Below are positions 1 to 7,794 of a DNA stretch of 10,252 nt, in pieces. This stretch comes from Candidatus Hydrogenedentota bacterium (GTDB lineage: Bacteria; Hydrogenedentota; Hydrogenedentia; Hydrogenedentales; SCBR16-9). The stretch is from the NCBI GenBank assembly GCA_007116095.1, contig SKJD01000276.1, positions 1 to 10,252 on the forward strand. Reading direction: 5' to 3'. A program made the position numbers and the translations under genes. Each line of letters begins with the position of its first letter. The stretch's first letter is position 1. Under the pieces are notes generated by a model. The model saw nothing but the letters and a program-made list of their open reading frames with translations. It was not told where the DNA came from and made no database searches.

Positions 1-288
1 GATGGACGCCAGCAACAGCCCCTGCAACGCCAGCAGCAGCAGCAGCAGCAACAGCAACAGGAAGAACTCGAAGGCCCGGCGTTTTCCGCCGAGCAGTTCT
101 TGACCGTGGGCAGCAATGTCTTCCGCATTTACGGGGATGGTATGGCCGACGACATTATGGTGCGGGTAGAGGCCTACGTCTGGCGTACGCCCTGGGACCT
201 GATGGATTTGGAACGCAGCGCCGGAGGTATGGACCTGCTCATTCCCGAAGAGGCCTTCCGTATACTGGATTGGTCCGTGATACGATGA
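1..288 (+). CDS. gspK: GspK-like minor pseudopilin, C-terminal fragment
   Basis: Only the last 95 codons are inside the window; the reading frame is open from base 1 and ends at the TGA at 286-288. The segment begins with a glutamine-rich stretch including ten consecutive Gln codons (31-60, CAG/CAA mixed), followed by an acidic spacer and then a compact domain with the pattern SNVFRIYGDGMADDIMVRVE and a tail ending EAFRILDWSVIR. That arrangement (a short beta-rich end after an 'Ser-x-x-Phe-Arg-Ile' segment) resembles the C-terminus of GspK, the minor pseudopilin thought to cap the T2SS pseudopilus tip. The gspL and gspM genes directly downstream support this, because gspK-gspL-gspM is the conserved T2SS order. 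The poly-Gln tract is not usual for GspK. The N-terminal prepilin signal, which would settle the family, lies outside the window. Family call is moderate confidence; that this is a real partial gene is near certain. Confidence 0.68.
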   Translation, partial: DGRQQQPLQRQQQQQQQQQQEELEGPAFSAEQFLTVGSNVFRIYGDGMADDIMVRVEAYVWRTPWDLMDLERSAGGMDLLIPEEAFRILDWSVIR

Positions 289-366
289 GGTCCTCCCCAT
301 GGCGGGATGCAGCGTTTACTAAGCGCATGGGCGCATCATTACTGGATTGTGAATCAGGAGTTGACG

Positions 367-1863
367 ATGAATTTAATGGCGAAGGTTGCCGCGATTGAGC
401 TGGTGGAGGACGAGGTGCGTCTGGCGGTTGTGAAAACCGGTCCGGGCGGCTCCGAAGTATTGGAAACCCACAGCGCCCGGGCGACCTACGATGATCCGGA
501 TGAACAGTTTGAAGCCCGGGTTGCGATGCTGCGAACGGTGGCGGAGCAGGTGAAGAACAAACCCACCGCCTGGGTGCTCTGCGCCTCGTCGGCCTATGCG
601 GTGGTGCGCAACTTGCGGATTCCCTTCAAGGGCCGCAAGCGGGTCTCGACAGCGGTGCCCTTCGAGCTGGAGCCCTACTTGGCTTTTCCACTGGAAGAGC
701 TGATGCTAGACTACCTCGTTGTACATGAAGTCGGTAACGAGACCGAGGTGCTGGCTGCGGGCATGCGCCGTAATGCCCTGGAAGAATGCCTGGCGCTGAT
801 GGCGGGCGCGGAAATTCCCATCGACGGCATTACGCTGGACACCCTGGGCATTACCAATGTCTGGTTGGCGGGCGGGGCCGGTTCCAAGGGGATGCAGGTG
901 CTGCTGCATCTACGTGAAGACTGCGCCATGATCGTCATCACCTACCAGAAGCGGGTGGCTTCTTTTCGCGCGGTGCCGCTGGACAGCGAGAACCTGCTGG
1001 AGGATACGCCGGACCTGGCGCGGGAAGTGCAGCATACCTTGCGCGCTTTTGAGACGCATTGGCAGGAACCCGAGAAGCCCGGCGATTCGGAAGCAGCCCG
1101 GGATACCGATGCGCTTCACAACGGGCTGCAATTGACCGGCCTCCCGGCGGATAGCCCCCTGTGCGACACCTTGGCTCCCAGACTCTCCGAACTGTTGGGG
1201 ATGCCGGTGGAAGTCGTGTTGCTCACGGAGAACCTGAAAGGCGAATTGCCGCCGCAGCAGACAGCCGGCGGGCTGGGCAATGTCTGGGAGCCGGTGCTGG
1301 GCGCGGCGCTGGGAGCCGCTGGTGGCGGGGTTACCCTGAATTTCATGGATGCCCGACAGGACTGGGGCCGTCTCTTAAGGGGGAGCATTTCACACTTGAT
1401 GTTTGCTTCCTGTCTGGCTTTGCTGTTTTTGATGGGCTGGATGGTCTATTATGTGAAGGGCGCGGAGAAATACTCGGAGGAAGCCGCGCGAATAAATGAT
1501 GAAGTCGCGGAAATTACCGCACAGATTCTGGAGCTGGAGGATCAGGGCTTGCCGGGGGTGCAGACCGATCTGTTTGCGGACCCTCCCATGCTGGACCTGC
1601 TGGTGGAGATCAGCCGGATGATGCCGGGAAACCGGGTGGACATCAACAATATCCGTATGGCGCCGACGGAAGCCCGTAGCGCCTGGATTGTAATCCAGGG
1701 CCAGGCCCGGAGTGTGGATTCCTTCAATGAAGTCTTTGCCGCCTTGCAGCGCTCTGACTTCTTCGAGGTGGACCCGAATCCGGACATCAGTATCCAGGGC
1801 GAAGTCACCCGCTTTACCGTACGTCTGTTCCGCGACATGGAGGAAGCCGAACATGGAGCTTAA
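367..1863 (+). CDS. gspL: GspL-like (PilM/PilN-type) inner-membrane assembly protein
   Basis: Encodes 498 residues. GspL recruits the GspE ATPase with its cytoplasmic domain and contacts GspM in the periplasm. Residues 1 to about 335 look like the actin-fold cytoplasmic domain shared with PilM (beta strand AAIELVEDEVRLAVV near the start). A single hydrophobic segment lies at about 341-363, then a charged, coiled-coil-like stretch (about 364-395), then a PilN-like ferredoxin-fold domain (DLLVEISRMMP through VTRFTVRLFRD) to the end. This is the PilM+PilN fusion layout that defines GspL; at 498 residues it is somewhat longer than the roughly 400 usual for the family. The start at 367 is chosen because AGGAG at 356-360 lies 6 nt upstream and the first strand follows at once; an in-frame ATG at 307 would add 20 residues without a good ribosome binding site. 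The stop overlaps the next gene by 11 bp, implying co-translation with gspM. Confidence 0.8.
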   Translation: MNLMAKVAAIELVEDEVRLAVVKTGPGGSEVLETHSARATYDDPDEQFEARVAMLRTVAEQVKNKPTAWVLCASSAYAVVRNLRIPFKGRKRVSTAVPFELEPYLAFPLEELMLDYLVVHEVGNETEVLAAGMRRNALEECLALMAGAEIPIDGITLDTLGITNVWLAGGAGSKGMQVLLHLREDCAMIVITYQKRVASFRAVPLDSENLLEDTPDLAREVQHTLRAFETHWQEPEKPGDSEAARDTDALHNGLQLTGLPADSPLCDTLAPRLSELLGMPVEVVLLTENLKGELPPQQTAGGLGNVWEPVLGAALGAAGGGVTLNFMDARQDWGRLLRGSISHLMFASCLALLFLMGWMVYYVKGAEKYSEEAARINDEVAEITAQILELEDQGLPGVQTDLFADPPMLDLLVEISRMMPGNRVDINNIRMAPTEARSAWIVIQGQARSVDSFNEVFAALQRSDFFEVDPNPDISIQGEVTRFTVRLFRDMEEAEHGA

Positions 1864-2377
1864 TCTGGAGCCCAAGGAACGCCTGGGACTGATCATTGGC
1901 GGCTTTACGTTGTTTCTGGTTATCGCCCTGCTATTTTACATTCCCTCTGGCCCGCGTGAACGCTATGAACAGGCCAAACAGAGTGTGCAGTCGGCGCATA
2001 ACGATCTGAATACGTCCAAACTCATTCTGGCCTCCGAACAAGAGCGCCTCTTGCAGCAGGAACAGTTGATGGAGCGGCTGGAAGGTCGGGACAGCAACTT
2101 CGATTTTATGGCGTTTATGGACCGGCAGCTACGTGACAACAACCTGGTGGCGCGCGCCGAGCTGTCCTATCCGCGACGGGCGCGCAACGCTCCGGAAAAC
2201 CAGTCCATGGTGCAGTTGCGTCTGGATGGCGTGGCGCTGAACGAGCTGATCGACTTTTTGTACAAAGTCTATGAGAGCCAGAACCTGATTGTGATGCACC
2301 GGTTGGATTTGAGGCCCGCGACCAACGACCGGGGCCTCTCCTGTGATCTGGTCTTTGTTACGATAACCAGCACCTGA
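1853..2377 (+). CDS. gspM: GspM/PilO-like inner-membrane assembly protein
   Basis: Encodes 174 residues, the usual size for GspM. A short cytoplasmic N-terminus (MELNLEPKERLG) precedes one membrane segment at about residues 11-30 (LIIGGFTLFLVIALLFYIP), then a coiled-coil-like region rich in Glu and Gln (about 35-75), then a small alpha/beta domain to the end with LDGVALNELIDFLYKVYES, typical of the ferredoxin-like fold of GspM and PilO. It would dimerise and pair with the C-terminal domain of GspL in the periplasm. The frame is open upstream to 1712, but the ATG at 1853 is preceded by GGAGGA at 1839-1844 and starts just before the hydrophobic segment, so it is preferred. It begins inside the last codons of gspL. 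GspM and PilO cannot be told apart well from sequence alone; the neighbouring GspL-type fusion favours GspM. A 7-T run follows the stop, but without a convincing stem. Confidence 0.75.
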   Translation: MELNLEPKERLGLIIGGFTLFLVIALLFYIPSGPRERYEQAKQSVQSAHNDLNTSKLILASEQERLLQQEQLMERLEGRDSNFDFMAFMDRQLRDNNLVARAELSYPRRARNAPENQSMVQLRLDGVALNELIDFLYKVYESQNLIVMHRLDLRPATNDRGLSCDLVFVTITST

Positions 2378-2409
2378 GCCGGGCGTGTTTTTTTCTCATG
2401 GATGGCCGG

Positions 2410-2425
2410 GTGTACTGTGGTACAC
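2410..2425. repeat. Perfect inverted repeat GTGTAC-TGTG-GTACAC
   Basis: Six-base perfect arms around a 4-nt centre, 33 bp after the gspM stop. As RNA it would be a short hairpin, extendable by two G-U pairs on the outside. No T-run follows, so it is not a canonical terminator; it could be an mRNA 3'-end structure or a protein-binding site. Confidence 0.4.
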
Positions 2426-2482
2426 TTAGGGATAGCCGTTGGGGTTGCGTTCAAGCGCAAGCTGCGTTGCAGAGCGGCTCCG

Positions 2483-2500
2483 GGCGTCCTGGCAGACGCC
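2483..2500. repeat. Inverted repeat GGCGTC-N6-GACGCC
   Basis: Perfect 6-bp GC-rich arms with a 6-nt centre. A mutually exclusive 5-bp stem, CTGGC/GCCAG at 2489-2502, overlaps it, so the segment can fold two ways. With the stem at 2445-2460 it makes 2440-2510 a candidate structured RNA segment, though nothing identifies a known RNA family. Confidence 0.35.
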
Positions 2501-2536
2501 AGAATGGCCAGCCGAGCGAACGCGGCTCTGGAAAAG

Positions 2537-2568
2537 TTGACTTTTATGTCATTTTGGGGCAAAATGAC
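2537..2568 (+). promoter_or_regulatory. Candidate promoter overlapped by a 21-bp palindrome
   Basis: A -35-like TTGACT (2537-2542) is followed after 17 bp by CAAAAT (2560-2565), matching TATAAT at 4 of 6 positions. The region from the spacer through the -10 is a perfect palindrome: GTCATTTTG (2548-2556), centre GGG, CAAAATGAC (2560-2568). A symmetric site covering the -10 element is the classic geometry of a repressor operator for a dimeric regulator. The next gene start is about 465 bp away, so the transcript would have a very long leader or be a separate non-coding RNA. The palindrome is directly visible; the promoter and operator roles are inference. Confidence 0.4.
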
Positions 2569-2759
2569 GGGCTTAAAGCTGTCGCAAAAGTTGAATTGAC
2601 AATATGGGGTAGGTCACCCGTCTGGCAGGACTGTTTTGTGCCTGCATGCGCGGCTCTATTGCCTTTTACTACGGGGTGAGCGCGTATTACGGGGATGCAG
2701 GGGATAGCGCATACCGCAACAACCACAGGGTGCAACTGGCAATGGCCTGGTATGGCTGC

Positions 2760-2771
2760 TATTGGCCAATA
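2760..2771. repeat. 12-bp perfect palindrome TATTGGCCAATA
   Basis: A self-complementary 12-mer without a spacer, in the middle of the gene-free gap. It has operator-like symmetry but does not overlap a recognisable promoter, so its role is unknown and it may be chance. Confidence 0.3.
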
Positions 2772-2914
2772 CGCGCTTGTCGCACCGCAACCGACACTAT
2801 GGTCTTACCTGTATATACCCGTAATTAGAAAAAAGGTTCCCGATCGGGGCGTCGACAGATGGCGTCAGCGAACCGGATAGTTTAATAAACAGTTTACAAC
2901 TGCATGGAGAACAG

Positions 2915-2928
2915 CCTGTTAAAACAGG
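2915..2928. promoter_or_regulatory. Operator-like palindrome CCTGTT-AA-AACAGG
   Basis: Perfect 6-bp arms around a 2-bp centre, 30 bp upstream of the -35 box of the proposed gspE promoter. The position suits a site for an activator or repressor of that promoter. A smaller palindrome, GTTTA-A-TAAAC, lies at 2880-2890. As an RNA hairpin it would be only 5 bp with a 4-nt loop followed by ATTTGTT, too weak for a good terminator. Confidence 0.35.
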
Positions 2929-2958
2929 ATTTGTTGGGCGCGGATAGCATTATTCGCA

Positions 2959-2987
2959 TTGACAGGCCCGATGTTCTCTGCTAAAGT
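2959..2987 (+). promoter_or_regulatory. Candidate sigma-70 promoter of the ATPase operon
   Basis: A consensus -35 TTGACA (2959-2964) is separated by 17 bp from TAAAGT (2982-2987), which matches TATAAT at 4 of 6 positions. Initiation would be expected near 2993-2995, giving a leader of about 40 nt before the ATG at 3034 with its AGGTGAG ribosome binding site. The position just upstream of a four-gene operon and after a 580-bp gap supports it. The TTG inside this -35 box is also the first in-frame start-like codon of the downstream reading frame, which could mislead start calling. Confidence 0.55.
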
Positions 2988-3033
2988 TTACGCGATGAGG
3001 CAGGCCAAGCTGCCCACGCTGCGAGGTGAGACT

Positions 3034-4899
3034 ATGGCACAGACGTACAAGCGATTCGGCGAACTGTTGGTGAGCAAGGGCACCATCACGCAAGAGCAAC
3101 TGGACGAAGCGCTTAATAAGCAACAAACCACCATGAGCCATCGAAAGATTGGCGAGGTGCTGGTGCGGATAAACGCCATCAGCAAAAGCCATATCTCCGA
3201 AACGCTCGCCGAGCAATTGGGTGTGGCGGTGGTGGACCTGAGCCAGCGGGAAATCCCGGAGCGTATCCGGGGGATGATCGATGGCGGTATCGCCACGTTG
3301 TATCGTGTGATTCCGGTGGATGAGCGCGGAAAAACCCTGATTATCGCGACCAACGATCCCACCAATATCAACAGCCTGGACAACCTGTCCCGCTTGTTGG
3401 ACCGTCCGGTGGAGCCGGTAATTGCCTCGGCGGACGACATCGGCATGGCCCTGCGCAAGTACTACAACCTGCAGGAAAATACCGTGGAGTCCATGCTGGA
3501 CTCGGCCAGTAGCGTTAGCAGCATGAGTTCGCTCAGCTCCATGTCAAATATGGCCTCCCTGGACAGCTCGGTGGGCGGGTCCAGCATGAGCGCCAGTGAA
3601 ATCAGCATGGACAGCATCGGCATTGATGATATTGACACCGGCTCCTCGGGAGGGGGTATTGAAGGCATTGACGACGAAGATGACAACAGCCCGGTCATGC
3701 GCTATGTGCACCAGATGATTCTGGAAGCCTTCCGCCTGCGTGCGAGTGACATTCATGTAGAGCCGGGCAAGACCGATGTCAAGGTGCGCTACCGTGTTGA
3801 CGGTATCATGCATATGACCCCCACGCCGCCCAAGCGCGCACAACCTTCCATTATTTCCCGCATCAAGCTGATGTCCGGCATGAATATTTCCGAACGACGC
3901 CTCCCGCAGGACGGTCGCATCAAGATGAACATGGGCGGCAAGATGATTGACTTGCGCGTGAGCGCCCTGCCGGCCGCCTATGGGGAAAGCGTGGTCATGC
4001 GTATCCTGGACAAGGGCGGTCTGATGCTGGGGTTGGGGCAGCTTGGCTTCAGCGCGGAAGTGCAAACGCACTGGGAGCGCATGTTGACCAACGCCACTGG
4101 CGTGATTCTGGTGACCGGGCCCACGGGTTCGGGAAAAACGACGACCCTCTACGCCTCCCTGCACAACCTGAACCGGCCCGAGCGCAAGCTCGTGACCGTG
4201 GAAGACCCGGTGGAATACCAGCTCTCCGGTATCAACCAGGTGCAAATCAACCATGACATTGGCTGGAACTTCTCCCGCGCCCTGCGCGCTATCTTCCGTC
4301 AGGACCCCGACATTGTGATGGTCGGTGAGATTCGTGACGAGGAGACGGCGGAAATCGCCATTAAAGCGGCCCTGACCGGTCACTTGGTCTTTTCAACCCT
4401 CCACACCAACGATACGGCGAGTTCGTTTATCCGTTTGATCGATATTGGCGTGAAACCCTTCCTGGTGGCCTCCGGCGTGCGCGCCATCCTGGCCCAACGT
4501 CTGGTCCGCGTGACGTGCAGCAACTGCAAAGAGCCCTACACGCCGGACCCGGTGCAGCTTGAGCGTCTCGGGTTTCCGGTGAATTTGGACGAGGTTACGG
4601 TCTATCACGGCGCCGGTTGCCCGATGTGCAATGAAAACGGCTATCAGGGGCGGCTGGGCGTCTATGAACTGTTGGAGACCAACGATCATATCCGCGGCCT
4701 CCTGATGGAGGGCGAGACCTCCACCGAGTTGCGACGGGCGGCGCGCTTGAATGGTATGACCACCATGCGCGAGGACGCCTGGCAGAAGGTGTTGCAGGGG
4801 GTCACGACGGTTGAAGAGGTCAATCGGGCCACGCGGGTGGACGAGCCGCTGAAGCACGAGAAAGTACACGCGAGCATACATGCCGCGCATGCGGTTTAG
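3034..4899 (+). CDS. gspE: GspE/PilB-type assembly ATPase, paralogue 1
   Basis: Encodes a 621-residue cytoplasmic hexameric motor for filament assembly. The N-terminal GspE/MshE-N region (about 5-145) carries two tandem motifs, RFGELLVSKG from residue 7 and KIGEVLVRIN from residue 38. A Ser/Met/Asp-rich linker (about 150-219) follows. The catalytic part has RASDIHVEP, Walker A GPTGSGKT (362-369), an Asp box (EDPVEYQ), Walker B DPDIVMVGE (424-432), a His box STLHTND (454-460) and the zinc-type tetracysteine C495, C498, C529, C532 found in GspE/PilB but not PilT. All key residues are intact. The start at 3034 has AGGTGAG just upstream; the same frame is open to 2959, but those codons cover the predicted promoter. 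The first of four genes with 12-bp gaps, it differs clearly from the second GspE at 6019 and so is not a recent duplicate. Whether it is closer to GspE or PilB cannot be decided by eye. Confidence 0.92.
   Translation: MAQTYKRFGELLVSKGTITQEQLDEALNKQQTTMSHRKIGEVLVRINAISKSHISETLAEQLGVAVVDLSQREIPERIRGMIDGGIATLYRVIPVDERGKTLIIATNDPTNINSLDNLSRLLDRPVEPVIASADDIGMALRKYYNLQENTVESMLDSASSVSSMSSLSSMSNMASLDSSVGGSSMSASEISMDSIGIDDIDTGSSGGGIEGIDDEDDNSPVMRYVHQMILEAFRLRASDIHVEPGKTDVKVRYRVDGIMHMTPTPPKRAQPSIISRIKLMSGMNISERRLPQDGRIKMNMGGKMIDLRVSALPAAYGESVVMRILDKGGLMLGLGQLGFSAEVQTHWERMLTNATGVILVTGPTGSGKTTTLYASLHNLNRPERKLVTVEDPVEYQLSGINQVQINHDIGWNFSRALRAIFRQDPDIVMVGEIRDEETAEIAIKAALTGHLVFSTLHTNDTASSFIRLIDIGVKPFLVASGVRAILAQRLVRVTCSNCKEPYTPDPVQLERLGFPVNLDEVTVYHGAGCPMCNENGYQGRLGVYELLETNDHIRGLLMEGETSTELRRAARLNGMTTMREDAWQKVLQGVTTVEEVNRATRVDEPLKHEKVHASIHAAHAV
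3481..3690 (+). repeat. Ser/Met-rich low-complexity linker in GspE1
   Basis: Codes for residues 150-219, a run dominated by Ser, Met, Gly and Asp with repeated SSM/SSL units (SSMSSLSSMSNMASLDSS) passing into an acidic end (EGIDDEDD). It links the regulatory N-terminal region to the catalytic domains and is likely disordered. The second GspE has no such linker; its equivalent stretch is a Met/Glu-rich helix-like segment. The repetition could have arisen by slippage of AGC/ATG codons. Confidence 0.6.
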
Positions 4900-4911
4900 G
4901 AGATTATGTAA

Positions 4912-6006
<1,095 letters not shown>

Positions 6007-6018
6007 GGTAAAACGATT

Positions 6019-7782
6019 ATGGCAGTAGCTACAAAACCATCGAAACAAGAGCATCGCCTGCTCGGTGACATTCTGGTCGAACAGGGTATCATCAGCCCGC
6101 TGCAACTGGACGAGGGCCTGCAACGGCAACGCCTGACCGGGGACATGCTGGGGCGTGTGCTGGTTTCGATGGGCATGTGCGAAGAGCAGGACATCATCGA
6201 GGCGCTTGGACTCCAGGCCGGGATGGAAAAAATTGATCTGACAAAGATCAAAATCCCCCAGGAAGTCATACAATTGCTCACACCCGATGTCGCCCGGTTT
6301 TACAATGTTATGCCGGTGCGTATCGTGGACGATACGCTCCTGGTGGCCATGGCCGACCCGCTCAATATCCAGATTCTGGATGACATCGCCCAGATCGCCG
6401 GAATGAAGGTGTGGGGCGCCATCAGCAACCAGGAAGATGTCGTCAAGGCCTGGGAGACGAATTACTCCATGGAAGGCGACAGCATCACCGACATGCTGGA
6501 CGACCTGCGTAATCTCGTGGGTGACTACGAGATGACGATGGAAGAAATGGGCATGACCGAGGTTATCGGCGACACCGAAAACCTCGTCGAACTCGCCCAG
6601 CAGCCGGAAGTCATCAAGATCGTGAATCTCTGTTTCCTCGAAGCCGTAGTGAAACGGGCGTCGGACATTCACTTTGAGGTCTACGAAGATACCTTCCGTA
6701 TCCGGCTGCGTATTGACGGTGTGCTGATGGAAATTGTCAGCCCGCCCAAGGACATGGCCCTGGCCCTGACCTCCCGCATCAAGGTTATTTGCAGCATGGA
6801 CATCGGCGAACGGCGCCTGCCCCAGGACGCCCGTATCGAGCTGAAAGTCGGGGAGTCGCTCATCGACATCCGTGTCTCGACGCTGCCGACGATCTATGGC
6901 GAAAGCGTCGTGATGCGTATCCTCGACCGGACCGCCATCAAGATTGATCTGCACAGTTTGGGGATGCCGGACAATATCCTCAAAACCATGGATACCATCA
7001 TCCACAAGCCCAACGGTATCCTGCTGGTGACCGGGCCGACGGGTTCCGGTAAGACGACGACCCTCTACGCCTGCCTGAACATCCTCAACCAGCCCGAAGT
7101 AAAAATTATCACCACCGAGGACCCGGTGGAATTGCAGATTGACCGCCTGGTCCAGGTGCAGATACACGAGGATATCGGGTTGACTTTCTCCTCCTGCCTA
7201 CGCGCCATCCTGCGTCAGGACCCCGACATTATAATGGTCGGTGAAATTCGTGACCTGGACACCGCGGAGATCGCGGTGGAAGCCTCACTCACCGGTCACC
7301 TGGTGTTGAGTACGCTGCACACCAACAGCGCCCCGGAGACGATTACCCGTCTGCTGGACATGGACGTCGAGCCCTTCCTGATCACGGCTTCGCTGGAAGG
7401 CGTGCTGGCCCAGCGCCTGATTCGTGTGCTCTGCAAGTCCTGCCGGGAGCATTACCAGCCGGACGAGGAAGAAATGACGAAGCTGGGACTGCCGAAGAAA
7501 TGGCAGCAAGATCAAAATTTACGAATGTACCGGCCAAAAGGCTGTGCGGCCTGTGATTTCCGCGGTTATCGTGGTCGTACGGGTCTCTATGAAATGTTGG
7601 TAATTGATGAAGGCATTGATGATCTGATTCTGGAACGCGCCATGGCCTTTGATATCCGGCATTATGCCCGCAAAGAACAGCAGATGCGCACCTTGCGTGA
7701 AGAAGGCATTATCAAGTGCATACAGGGTATCACCAGTGCGGAAGAAATCCTGTTACACACCGACAGCTTTGAAGACAAATAG
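6019..7782 (+). CDS. gspE: GspE/PilB-type assembly ATPase, paralogue 2
   Basis: Encodes 587 residues with the same plan as the first GspE: an N-terminal region with two tandem motifs (LLGDILVEQG from residue 14 and MLGRVLVSMG from residue 43), a Met/Glu-rich connecting segment (about 155-195), RASDIHFEV, Walker A GPTGSGKT (339-346), Asp box EDPVELQ, Walker B DPDIIMVGE (401-409), His box STLHTNS (431-437) and the tetracysteine C472, C475, C509, C512. It is predicted to be catalytically competent. In both N-terminal motifs the residue where Arg is usual (R-L-G) is Leu or Met, unlike paralogue 1. The AGGG-type ribosome binding site at 6005-6008, touching the pilT stop, is weaker and farther from the ATG (10 nt) than those of the neighbours. 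It lies 12 bp after pilT and 12 bp before gspF; by the usual gspE-gspF order it may be the principal partner of the platform protein. Confidence 0.92.
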   Translation: MAVATKPSKQEHRLLGDILVEQGIISPLQLDEGLQRQRLTGDMLGRVLVSMGMCEEQDIIEALGLQAGMEKIDLTKIKIPQEVIQLLTPDVARFYNVMPVRIVDDTLLVAMADPLNIQILDDIAQIAGMKVWGAISNQEDVVKAWETNYSMEGDSITDMLDDLRNLVGDYEMTMEEMGMTEVIGDTENLVELAQQPEVIKIVNLCFLEAVVKRASDIHFEVYEDTFRIRLRIDGVLMEIVSPPKDMALALTSRIKVICSMDIGERRLPQDARIELKVGESLIDIRVSTLPTIYGESVVMRILDRTAIKIDLHSLGMPDNILKTMDTIIHKPNGILLVTGPTGSGKTTTLYACLNILNQPEVKIITTEDPVELQIDRLVQVQIHEDIGLTFSSCLRAILRQDPDIIMVGEIRDLDTAEIAVEASLTGHLVLSTLHTNSAPETITRLLDMDVEPFLITASLEGVLAQRLIRVLCKSCREHYQPDEEEMTKLGLPKKWQQDQNLRMYRPKGCAACDFRGYRGRTGLYEMLVIDEGIDDLILERAMAFDIRHYARKEQQMRTLREEGIIKCIQGITSAEEILLHTDSFEDK

Positions 7783-7794
7783 GGAGAACCGGTC

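Larger units (their letters stand above)
2378..3033 (+). other. Intergenic regulatory region, no credible gene
   Basis: This 656-bp stretch separates the gspK-L-M block from the ATPase block. Open frames of 60-97 codons exist on both strands, but none has a plausible domain or membrane segment and their codon use is unlike the neighbours. It contains a cluster of inverted repeats: 2410-2425 (GTGTAC/GTACAC), 2445-2460 (TTGCGT/GCGCAA with one wobble), 2483-2500 (GGCGTC/GACGCC), 2548-2568 (9-bp arms), 2760-2771 (TATTGGCCAATA), 2839-2848 (CCCGATCGGG), 2880-2890 (GTTTA/TAAAC) and 2915-2928 (CCTGTT/AACAGG). Candidate promoters lie at 2537-2565 and 2959-2987. No known riboswitch core, including the GACGCAAAGCC signature of the c-di-GMP-I class, was found by eye. 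Confidence 0.75.

Noticed and set aside
307..366. Upstream ATG start for gspL
   Set aside because: No good ribosome binding site, while ATG 367 has AGGAG at ideal spacing and starts directly at the first strand of the actin-like fold.
2378..2400. Rho-independent terminator after gspM, based on a run of seven T at 2388-2394
   Set aside because: The preceding bases do not form a stem longer than about 3 bp, so the T-run alone is not enough.
2398..2679. Possible 93-codon gene in the gap after gspM
   Set aside because: No ribosome binding site of note, no domain or membrane segment, and the frame crosses several inverted repeats and a candidate promoter.
2646..2880. Two overlapping short open frames (60 and 61 codons) in the gap
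   Set aside because: Low-information translations in different frames, with no ribosome binding site and no match to recognisable small proteins.
2550..2960. c-di-GMP-I (GEMM) riboswitch upstream of gspE1, suggested by GCAAAA-like words
   Set aside because: The conserved core GACGCAAAGCC and the GGTAGC..GGGTTACC-type tetraloop-receptor stem are not present.
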